Assembly (NCBI GenBank): GCA_963422465.1
Contig: OY730171.1
Coordinates: forward strand, 3,782,001-3,846,000
Length of the DNA stretch: 64,000 nucleotides
Direction: 5' to 3'
From: Lichina pygmaea
Taxonomy: Eukaryota > Ascomycota > Lichinomycetes > Lichinales > Lichinaceae
This document shows, in pieces, positions 21,722 to 30,311 of this stretch. Within the stretch, counting starts at the first letter, position 1, and every line of letters starts with the position of its first letter. The notes beneath the pieces are model-generated. The model saw nothing but the letters and a program-made list of their open reading frames with translations. It ran no database searches and was not told where the DNA came from. The position numbers and the translations under genes are program-made.

Positions 21722-23623
21722 ATGGAGAAGCTGTACAACAACTGAATGAGTGATGCTCTTGCAGAGCTTAATCTAGAAGACCAAATCAACTATTCTGCCA
21801 CTGCTTCAAGGTACAATGTCAGCTGCCAGACACTTTCTTGACAGCACAAAGGAAAAAGCATGTCCCACAAGCTGGTCAATGCAACAGTCTGACAAGCACT
21901 TTCCAGGATCCAAGAAGCAAAGCTAGTGGAGTGCATTAGTGCCCATAGCATTCAGGGATGGCCAATGACCCCCCAGGTTGTCCGGGACCTAGCAGAGTGT
22001 ATTGCTGGAAGGCTGCTAGAAGAGTGCTGGACTCAACACTTTGTACAACACTATTCTGATGAGCTTAAAAGTGTCTTCCTTAAGCCAATTGACAAGCAAC
22101 ACAAATGGGCTGAGTCTGTAGTCTATATCAAAGCTTTCTATCAGCTGGTAACATTATCTATAGTCTTATTTATGAATAATATACTAAATTTTGTCTAGTT
22201 GTCAGACACTGTTGAGAAATACCAGATCACAGCAGACAACATCTACAATGTTGATAAGAAAGGCTTTATGATTAGTCAAGGACATGCCTCCTGACAAATT
22301 ATCAACAAGAAAGCCCACAAAGCTGGCAAAATCCTCAGCACTAATCAAGATGGGAGCTGGGAGTTTGTGACTTTTCTGGCATACATCTGAGCAACTGGAT
22401 CATGTATCCCACCAACACTGATCTACCAGGGTCAGTCGCATGATCTTCTGGATACATGGGTGGAGGGTCTGAACAACACAGAGGCGTACTTTGCTGTCTC
22501 TGAGAAGGGGTGGACTAACAATAAGCTTGGTCTTCAATAGTTAGAGAAAGTTTTTGATAAGTGTACTAAAGATAAGGTAGGGCAGAGCCATCATTGTCTT
22601 CTTATTGTTGATGGTCATTCTAGTCATGTTAATCTACCTTTCCTAGAATATGCCTATTCTCATAGTATTATTGTTCTTGTTTTCCCCCCTCACACTACAC
22701 ATCATCTACAGCCTCTTGATGTTGGTCTTTTCTCTCCTTTGGCAAAGCGCTATTCCCAAGAACTTGATACTATGATGCACAATAGTCTTGGTATCACATC
22801 AATCACCAAGCAGATCTTCTGGTCCTTATTCTATTCTGCTTGGCAGAAAAGTTTCACAACTGAGAATATCCAGTCAGCCTTCAAAGTGACTGGTATCTTT
22901 CCTATCAACTCTTCTTATGTTCTTGATGCTCTGAATCCTCCCCGAACACCCCAAAGATCTGCCCCAGTACAAGCTAAAACTCCTGTCACTTTCATTTCTT
23001 TTTGTTATGCTATTCAGATGCAGAAAAAGAAGCCTTCTACCAAAAGACTTAAGAAGATTGAAGATAGCTTTGCAAAAGTTATTACAGAGTGGGATCTGGA
23101 TAGAGTGACTGTGGGCCAGCTCACAACAGCTCTAGTGGTAGAGAAGAAGAAGAAGCAACAAGGAAAGTGACTCAATTTGCTGGGAGAAGAGGATGTTGGG
23201 CTGCAAATCTTTACTCTGACCGCAATCCAGATTGCTCAGACTTGAAAAGCTGTCAGGGAGGAGGAAGAAGAGCAGAAGAAAGATGAGAACAAGAAGAAGA
23301 GAGAAGAGGTAGTGCAGCAACACTTGAAAAAGCAGTCAGAGAAGGAAGAACAACAGGTGGCACAAGAAACTGCCTGACAACAAGTGTAAGAAGAGAAGGC
23401 AGAAAAGCAAGCAGAAAAAACTGCCAACAGAGAAGCTAAGAAGTAGGCAGAGAAGGAGAAGAAGGTTCAGCAAGCTGCAAGGGGTGCTAAAAAGCCTTCC
23501 CCACCAACCAAAGAGGTGCCTACCCCCGGTGATGATGGAGATGAGGGGGGGGAGAAGGATGAGGTCCTGAGGACCACTTCACATGGTCGTGTCTTGAGAA
23601 AACCATCACGCTTTGTACAATAA
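21722..23623 (+). pseudogene. Fot1/pogo-like transposase, broken (copy 2)
   Basis: It is colinear with the copy 1 transposase but clearly diverged. It carries TGA eight codons after its ATG, like copy 1. The helix-turn-helix reads GWPMTPQVVRDLAECIA, and the same intron position is kept (22148-22198, GT..AG, with TACTAA before the acceptor). The DDE region reads NVDKKG, VDGHSSH and QPLDVGLF. Many nonsense codons interrupt it. The end reads GRVLRKPSRFVQ. Confidence 0.8.
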
Positions 23624-23755
23624 ATTCATGTTGCTCAATATCTTTTCTCTATATACTACTCTATCTCATATTCAAATCTGAGGTGATTCCGACTGGTAGA
23701 AGTTGAGTTATTCAAAAAAATCCTTGAGGGGGTCCTTGGTCGGTCGACTGCTCAT

Positions 23756-23920
23756 TGTTGGAGCTGGGAGGCAGGGAAGAGCTGTTATCAATTTCTTTAG
23801 GGAAAAAGCACTCGCTATATACACGAATTCAACCCCTGCTCAGTTCCCTATTCAGCCTCTATTCTGCAGCCTGCCGTGTCCTTCCCGAGATTGGACCTTG
23901 GCAGTGTTGCAATCCTAACA
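23756..23920 (-). repeat. 3' LTR of gag-only copia-like element
   Basis: 165 bases. A purine tract (GAGGGGGGG on the minus strand, 23921-23929) abuts it on the internal side, which sets the element's orientation. Confidence 0.9.
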
Positions 23921-23945
23921 CCCCCCCTCAACACTGGCAGGGTTG

Positions 23946-24833
23946 TCAGAATACCAAATCCGACGATGATGAAGTGACTGCTAGATGGGCTGTGTGCTTC
24001 CGCTGCTGTCTCTTCTTTTCCCCTTTCTTCTTGCTCCGATAGTCTGTTTCGTCCTTCGAATCTGAGTCCGAGGCCAAGTCGTCGTTCGGTCGAAGTTCCG
24101 GGTGTTTCGTCCAGCAGTTCTTGCTCCGGTGCCCTATCTTCCGACAGTGTCCACATCGTCCTTTTCCTTTTGCTGAGTCTGTAGCTCGTAGAGCCCGCTC
24201 TAGCTCCTGTTCTTCCAACCCCATCCGCCAACTTTCATCAATGATGTTGGCAACCAGCTTATCAAAGCTGATTGTTTTGTCCGTACGGTAAACCTGGGTC
24301 GTGAAGGAGACGAAAGCCTTGTAGCTCCCATCCAATCCTTGCAGTAGTGCCATGGCCAAGATCTCATCGTGGACCTCAAAGCCTGCGTCCTTCAACTGCT
24401 CCACTATTGACCGTATCTCCTCCGTGTACTCAATCGCCGACTTGTAGCCCCGTAGCTCGGCCTTGAACAGCCGCTGCCACAGCCAGTGGCAAGTCGAGAA
24501 ACCAGTTTGGCTGTACAGGTCGTGTAGCTTCTTCCAAAGTTGGACTGGATCACGGATGCCTCGTACATTCCTGCCGACGCTGTCGCTGAGGTAGAGAAAG
24601 ATTGTGGCTGTTGCTTGTTCAGCCTCCTCATCAAATGCCAGCTGGGTGTCCGTTGGCTCGTCCGAGTCCTCCTTTTCTTTTCCTTTCGCCTTAGGCCTCG
24701 TCTTCTTCTCTGAGACGACTGCCCAGAGGCGCTCCCAGATCAACAGCATCTCCATCTTCGTCTTCCATGTGTCGTAGTTGTACGCCGTGAGCTGGTCAAT
24801 CCTGACCGACAGCTTGCTGGTGGACGCCGACAT
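23946..24833 (-). CDS. Copia-type Gag protein
   Basis: An intact 295-residue frame. The N-terminal 200 residues match the UBN2-type Gag of copia elements: LTAYNYDTWKTKME near the start, then LWKKLHDLYSQTG and MALLQGLDGSYKAF. A CCHC zinc knuckle follows (CGHCRKIGHRSKNC), then an acidic stretch and a basic stretch. It forms the virus-like particle and binds RNA in this family. Its stop lies 25 bases from the 3' LTR, so there is no room for pol. Unlike every other retroelement frame nearby, it has no nonsense codon. The nearly identical LTRs fit a young insertion. Confidence 0.9.
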   Translation of the reverse strand: MSASTSKLSVRIDQLTAYNYDTWKTKMEMLLIWERLWAVVSEKKTRPKAKGKEKEDSDEPTDTQLAFDEEAEQATATIFLYLSDSVGRNVRGIRDPVQLWKKLHDLYSQTGFSTCHWLWQRLFKAELRGYKSAIEYTEEIRSIVEQLKDAGFEVHDEILAMALLQGLDGSYKAFVSFTTQVYRTDKTISFDKLVANIIDESWRMGLEEQELERALRATDSAKGKGRCGHCRKIGHRSKNCWTKHPELRPNDDLASDSDSKDETDYRSKKKGEKKRQQRKHTAHLAVTSSSSDLVF

Positions 24834-24889
24834 CGCAGTGATCGCAGGTGGGATTGCTCGTTGACCGACTGACTGCTTCTCGCTGCAGA

Positions 24890-24990
24890 AACCGACTTAG
24901 CTTCTCGTAGCTAGTGAACGACTCAGACTTCTCGTAGCTGGTGAACGACTCAGACTTCTCGTAGCTGGCAGACGACCTGGCTTATCGCAG
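24890..24990. repeat. Short tandem repeats in copia-like leader
   Basis: Three to four imperfect units of about 29 bases (each containing CTTCTCGTAGCTGGTGAACG or a variant) lie between the primer site and the gag start. Their role is unknown; a packaging or translation signal is one possibility. Confidence 0.7.
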
Positions 24991-25019
24991 CTGGTAGGCG
25001 GACGGCTTCAACTTGCACA

Positions 25020-25037
25020 GATTCCGGGCTCATAACC
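25020..25037 (-). other. Primer-binding site, half-tRNA type
   Basis: Directly after the 5' LTR the minus strand reads GGTTATGAGCCCGGAATC. GGTTATGAGCCC is complementary to the anticodon arm of initiator tRNA-Met (GGGCTCATAACC), not to a tRNA 3' end. This matches the half-tRNA priming known for Drosophila copia. Confidence 0.75.
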
Positions 25038-25202
25038 TGTTGGAGCTGGGAGGCAGGGAAGAGCCGTTATCAATTTCTTTAGGGAAAAAGCACTCGCTAT
25101 ATACACGAATTCAACCCCTGCTCAGTTCCCTATTCAGCCTCTATTCTGCAGCCCGCCGTGTCCTTCCCGAGATTGGACCTTGGCAGTGTTGCAATCCTAA
25201 CA
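25038..25202 (-). repeat. 5' LTR of gag-only copia-like element
   Basis: 165 bases, next to the primer site. It differs from the other LTR at two positions, both C in this copy and T in the other. Confidence 0.9.
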
Positions 25203-26642
25203 CTCATCACCTGATATTGATCATCACGTGATCGAATACGGTACCGTGGTCGATCACGTGACGCTTGTTATCACCCAACGCTCGGTTGAGCGACCAAGCA
25301 CCCCCTCAAGGAAAAGTTGAATAACTTGATAGATATTTGTCGGAACTATCTCAAACTTGGATATATGATAGAATAGCATGCATAGAAGAGATAGTGAACA
25401 ATAGAAGTCTAGTGTACAAAGCGTGATGGCTTCTTCAAGACTTGACCACGTGAAGTCAGTTTAGGAGCCTCCTCCTCAGAGCTCCACTTATCTTCGTCAT
25501 CTTCAATGATAGAAGCTTCCTTGCTTGGTGGAGAAGACTCCTCAACAGTCTCTGAGCCTCCCTGGACCTTCTCCTTTCCTGCTGCCTACTTTTTGGCCTC
25601 TCTATTAGCTTTCACAATTGCAGCTTTTTTGGCCTTCTCCTCTCTTGCCACTTGACAAGCAATTTCTCAGTCAGTCTGTTGCTCTTCCTTCTCCAATTGC
25701 TTTTGCGAACACTCCCCCTTCTTCCTATCCTCCTCCTCCTTCTTCTGCTTCTCCTCCTACTCCTTTTCAGTATTTCTTGCAAGTGCAGCTTGGATTTTTG
25801 TTGGAGTGAAGATCTGAGGCTTATTATCCTCCTCTCCAAGCAGATTAAGCTGTTTTCCTCGCTGTTTCTTCTTCTCCATTAGTAGAGCCTGTGTTAGCTG
25901 TTCCACTGTAGCTTTGTAGAGATCTCGCTCTGTGATAACTTTTGCAAAGCCATCACTGATCTGCTCAAGTCCTTCTGAGGAAGTAGCTTTCTTCTGCACT
26001 TGAATTGCATAACAGAAAGATTTGAATATAACAGGAGTCTTAGCACAGATAGGGGCAGGTTTCTGAGGTGTATGAGAAGGTGGATTAAGAACATCAAGTA
26101 CTTGAGAAGCATTCAGGGGAAAGATACCAGTAGCCTTAAAAGCTGACTGAATATTCTCAGTTGTAAAGCTTTTTTGCCACGCAGAGTAGAAGATAGGCCA
26201 GAAGATATGTTTTGTGATAGATGTAATGCCTAAGCTGTTACGCATCACAACATCAAGCTGTTGGGAATAGTGTTGTGCTAGAGGAGAGAAAAGACCAACA
26301 TCAAGGGGCTGTAATCGATAGGTAGTATAAGGAGGTAGTACAAGAATAATAATACTATTTGCATCAGTGTATTCAAGGAAAGGAAGATTAACATGGCTAG
26401 AATAGCCATCAACAATAAGAAGACAACAACAGCTTTGTCCTGTCTGAGTTCTGGTAGACTTGTTGAAGACTTTCTCTAACCATCGCAGACCTAGATTATT
26501 ATTAGTCCACTCTTTCTCAGAGACAGCAAAATATACCTCAGTATTGTTCAGATCTTGCACCCAGGTATCAAGAAGTTCATGAGATTGACCTTGGTAGATA
26601 AGAGTTAGAGGGATATATGATCCAGTTGCTTGAACACATACA

Positions 26643-27242
26643 TGTTGCGGTCTGTACCGTACTGTCCTATCCGAGTATAGGATTAGGGCGAGAGGTGGAA
26701 GGCGGGTTGGTTCTCGCAGGAGAGGAGTGTCAAGGAGTGCGAAGGGGTTTGGTGGAACGTGGTGGTGGTGACACCTGATCAACAGCTTCGTACAAAGGAT
26801 TGTATTGAAGTAGATCTAGTTGTCTGGATCACAACATGAGTTGAAGACGATCGTTCCATAAGGGAACTATCACCGGACTATATAGTGCTGGCCTGTCAAG
26901 ACAATCGAGATTTTCTCGACAGTCTTGATGTCGAGACAGGTGAGATTGTCTTGACAGTCCCACCATGTTATGCACTCTGCGTCGAGACAATTGAGATTGT
27001 CTTGATACTTCATGCACCCTGCGTCGAGACTGGTGAGATTGTCTCGATGCTTCATGCATCCTGCGTCAAGACTGGTGAGATTGTCTCGATGCTTCATGCA
27101 TGCTGCGTCAAGACTCCCGTGTGTGTCTCGACAGTCACGTGACCCCTTGTTGGTTGGTCACTTGACTTCCATGGTGTCCTCTTGCCTGGCCCGCGGCCTG
27201 ATTGCCTATAAATGAGTGGCTCCCATCCTCTGGGTCATAACA
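26643..27242 (-). repeat. 3' LTR of chromovirus I-a
   Basis: 600 bases. On the plus strand it starts TGTTGCGGTC and ends CATAACA. The middle holds about four imperfect units of 42 bases (GAGAC..GTGAGATTGTCTC), each with a short inverted repeat. A TATAAA box at 27207-27212 on the plus strand faces the antisense frame. Confidence 0.95.
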
Positions 27243-27286
27243 CTACCCTCCTCTTCTTCATTCATCGTCCTGATGAATTCTTGAGT

Positions 27287-27787
27287 ATGTCTGCAAAATC
27301 ACGTGCCTCTGCTTACTGAAACCAACTGGCAGCCCAGATCTGTGATCATAACTTCGTGTCGCTTGCTCTGTGTGACTTCTGTGTTTTGAACCACAAGCCC
27401 TGCTTCCAAATGTCTGACGACAACGATAAGTTGAAGTGTGCTGAATGCACTCATCATGGGAAGTCCTGTGTGTCACTTTCTTGGGAGTCACTGAACATGA
27501 CTCGGGATAACCTTCGCGAGGATTTGGCTGTCGATGAGGCCAAGCGGGATACTCTTGTTGAGCAGCTTGCCGAGCTGCAGGCTTGTGTGTCCTGAAAGCG
27601 AAAAGTTCTTGAGGGTGCTGAGAGTTGAGCAAAGAAGAAGCTCCAGTGCCTTGTTGCTGAAATGGAGGCGGATGGTGAAGATTTGTCAGCGACAGTCATT
27701 GACGTGTCCGCGCTGCAGGCCGAGCTGTTCAGTCCTGCTTCTGCCGGAACTGCTGCAGGAGGAGCTGGCAGTTCGCGAGGTTCCTGA
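27287..27787 (+). pseudogene. Antisense Zn2Cys6-like frame, decayed copy
   Basis: Same length (501 bases) and place as the open copies at 29811 and 57625. It has at least two nonsense codons of the CGA-to-TGA type, one at codon 11 and one after CVS (27593-27595). All six cysteines of the C-x2-C-x6-C-x11-C-x2-C-x6-C pattern remain. Confidence 0.8.
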
Positions 27788-29173
27788 GTGGCTCCCAGGT
27801 ATTTTCCGAGTCTGGGTAGTTTTTCCACTTGACAAGGTATCGCTGACCTTTTCTCTTCAGGATCTGTTCGGCCTCGAATTCCTGTTCTTCCTCTGGTTGG
27901 TAATGAAATGTTTCCTGCAAGGGTGTGCTCTGGTCAGCTAATTTGATTATTAAGATGTGAAAGTTTGGGTGTACCTGAGCGTCTCTCGGTAGTCGCAGTC
28001 TGACGTTGACTGGTCCAGTTTTTTCTTCGACTGAAAATAGTCTGACCTTGACATAGTCTAGTTTCTTTGTTCTTGGTTTCTTTGTTTTCCAATTTCTTGT
28101 GAGGAGGTAGACTTTATCCCCCTTCTTTAGCTGAGGTGCCATTTTCGATTTCTTGTCCATTTGACATTGCATTCTTTCTGAGGTCTCTTGAAGGTAGTGC
28201 CTCATCATTGTGTGCGTTTGTCATAGGAGCTTGTCGTGTTGGAGTGCTTTCTCCGTGTTTGGTGAAGCTCTGCTTGGCATCCTGATATTCGCATGTTGTC
28301 CAAAATTGGCAAAAAATGGTGATTCCTTTGTTGAGTCTGATCTGTGCTGGTTGATTGCCAGCTGTGCCACCGGTAATAACTGTACCCAATTGCTGTGGGT
28401 CTTGTTGATGTAATACTGTAAGTAAGTCTCCAGGACTTGGTTCACTTGCTCTGTCTGGCTATCAGTTCATGGGTGATAGGCCGTAGATATTTTGGGTTTT
28501 GTTCCCATGGCTGCACTGATTGTCTTCCAGTAGTTGGATGTGAAGAGTTTGTCTCTGTCTGTAATGATCGTGATCGGAACTCCGTGGTCTCTGACCAATC
28601 TGTCCAGTAAGAGGTGTCCCAACTGTTCTGCTGTGTGGGTCTCCTTGAATGGTACCGCTATTAGATATTTTGTGAATCTGTCCACTATCACCATAATCAA
28701 GTTGTAGGTGATCTCTGTGACTGGGTCTTTGAACTTGGGTAGCTTTGTGATGAAGTCCATTGACACGTCTTCCTACGGGCCTCTCGGTATTGTGTTCGGG
28801 TGTCCTTCTCCGTATAGCTTATGTCTTCCATGTTTGTTTTTCTGGCATAGTAGACACTTGCTGATGTAGTTTGTGACATGTTGTCAGAGGTTAATGACAT
28901 TGTTCCCTGCCTGTTGGATAAGGTCTGTGGTCTTGGAGATTCCTGGGTGACCATGTGCTGGATTATCATGGTAGTTCCTTATTAGTTCTTCAGTGTCTTC
29001 TGCCGTGAGCTCGTTGATCTGTGGTTGAGGCACCAGGTTTCCTTGCTGGTCCTGCTGTAAGATTGTTCCTTGGTGTTCATCATCTTCCATGTGGTTTTTT
29101 CGTCAGCTTAGTACGTCTGCTCTCCTATTGTCTTGTCCAGGGGTGTACAAGATCTTGAACTTGTGTTGCCCTA

Positions 29174-29767
29174 TGTTGCGGTCTGTACCGTACCGTCCTA
29201 TCCGAGTATAGGATTAGGGCGAGAGGCGGAAGGCGGGTTGGTTCTCGCAGGAGAGGAGTGTCAAGGAGTGCGAAGGGGTTTGGTGGAACGTGGTGGTGGT
29301 GACACCTGATCAACAGCTTCGTACAAAAGGATTGTATTGAAGTAGATCTAGTTGTCTGGATCACAACATGAGTTGAAGACGATCGTTCCATAGGGGAACT
29401 ATCGCCTGGCTATATAGTGCCCAGTTCGTGAGCAGAGTGAGCTCTGCTCACTTTGCTCACTTTTCATGCACGCTGCAGTGAGCTGGGTGAGCTCTGCTCA
29501 CTTTGCTCACTTTTCATGCACGCTGCGGCGAGCTGGGTGAGCTCTGCTCACTTTGCTCACTTTTCATGCACGCTGCGGCGAGCTGGGTGAGCTCTGCTCA
29601 CTTTGCTCACTTGTTCGTGCATATGCATGCTGCGGCGAGCACCCCCTGGTTTGTCTCGCCGGTCACGTGACCGGTTCCTGTGTCACGCTGTCTGGTACTT
29701 CTGTCCAGTATCCTGTCTGCTGCTTTCTGTGAGTATATAAAGACTGTGTTCCTCCTGGGTCGTAACA
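29174..29767 (-). repeat. 3' LTR of chromovirus II
   Basis: 594 bases. It contains four units of about 51 bases carrying GTGAGCTCTGCTCAC, itself an inverted repeat. It shares roughly the first 245 bases (plus-strand view) with the type I LTRs. Confidence 0.95.
29734..29740 (+). promoter_or_regulatory. LTR TATA box facing the antisense frame
   Basis: TATATAA on the plus strand near the inner end of the LTR, 77 bases upstream of the antisense ATG at 29811. The type I LTRs have TATAAA at the matching place (27207 and 57546, 80 and 79 bases from their ATGs) in otherwise different sequence. The conserved spacing supports a real promoter; transcription has not been shown. Confidence 0.55.
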
Positions 29768-29810
29768 CTATCCTCCTCTCTATCTTTCATCGTCTCGATG
29801 AAATCTGGTC

Positions 29811-30311
29811 ATGCCTCCAAAGTCACGTGCGACTGTTAGCCGAACTCAGCTGGCTGCTCAAATTCACGATCGGGGTTTTGTTTCGCGTACGCCCTGCGAC
29901 TTTTGTGTTCTCCGTGGTCGTCCATGCTTCCAGATGCTGGGAGAAGACGATAAGTTGAAATGTGCTGCGTGCACTTGGCGCGGAAGGTCTTGTGTCTCTG
30001 TGTCCTGGGAATCTTTGAACATGTCCCGGGACAACCTCCGTGAGGATGTTGCCGCTGACGAGGCAACACGTGATGCACTCTTTGAACAACTTGCCACAGT
30101 GCAGGCTCGTCTGTCTCGGAAACGAAAGGTGTTGGAGGGCGCCGAGGTCCGTGCGAGGCAGAAGCTTCAGTGCTTGGTGAAAGAGATGGAGTCAGATGGC
30201 GAGGATTTGACTCGATCAGTCATTGACGCGTCCCTCCTGCAGGCCGAGCTGTTCGGTCCTGCTCCTGCTGAAACTGTCGCAGAAGAAGCTGGCAGTTCGC
30301 GAGGTTCTTGA
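29811..30311 (+). CDS. Antisense Zn2Cys6-like protein of chromovirus II
   Basis: An open frame of 166 codons on the strand opposite to gag-pol, between the 3' LTR and the end of pol. It overlaps the pol 3' end tail to tail by 92 bases. Residues 29-61 fit the fungal Zn2Cys6 spacing exactly: CDFC, then PC, then KCAAC, then RGRSC (C-x2-C-x6-C-x11-C-x2-C-x6-C). The usual Lys/Arg run between cysteines 2 and 3 is weak (VLRGRP), so DNA binding is uncertain. Residues 70-130 have heptad-like Leu/Val spacing and high charge, suggesting a coiled coil. The C terminus is acidic and Ala-rich. The copy at 57625 has the same length with no gaps and about 64% identity by hand count. I know of fungal hypothetical proteins of this general build, but not of an assigned function. 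Confidence 0.7.
   Translation: MPPKSRATVSRTQLAAQIHDRGFVSRTPCDFCVLRGRPCFQMLGEDDKLKCAACTWRGRSCVSVSWESLNMSRDNLREDVAADEATRDALFEQLATVQARLSRKRKVLEGAEVRARQKLQCLVKEMESDGEDLTRSVIDASLLQAELFGPAPAETVAEEAGSSRGS

Larger units (their letters stand above)
23756..25202 (-). mobile_element. Gag-only copia-like LTR element
   Basis: A complete 1447-base element with 165-base LTRs, a 5-base target duplication CTCAT (23751-23755 and 25203-25207), a primer site, a purine tract and one intact gag gene. It has no protease, integrase or reverse transcriptase. The LTRs run TGTTAG..CAACA on the minus strand and differ at only two bases that I can see, both CpG-to-TpG type. It sits in the right end of Fot-like copy 2. 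Gag-only LTR elements are known in plants (TR-GAG); this one would need pol from a relative. Confidence 0.9.
21643..25243 (+). mobile_element. Fot1/pogo-like DNA transposon, copy 2 (other subfamily)
   Basis: The left inverted repeat starts at 21643 (TACTGTATCTGATCACATGA). The right one ends at 25243, with its complement reading TACCGTATTCGATCACGTGA. The ends differ from those of copies 1 and 3 beyond the first few bases, so this is a separate subfamily. The right end is split by the copia-like element at 23756-25202. Only 14 bases separate it from copy 1, and it abuts copy 3 with a single shared TA. Confidence 0.8.

Noticed and set aside
26885-27215. CRISPR-like array in the LTRs (repeated 42-base units)
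   Set aside because: Imperfect tandem units without unique spacers, inside gypsy LTRs of a eukaryotic genome.
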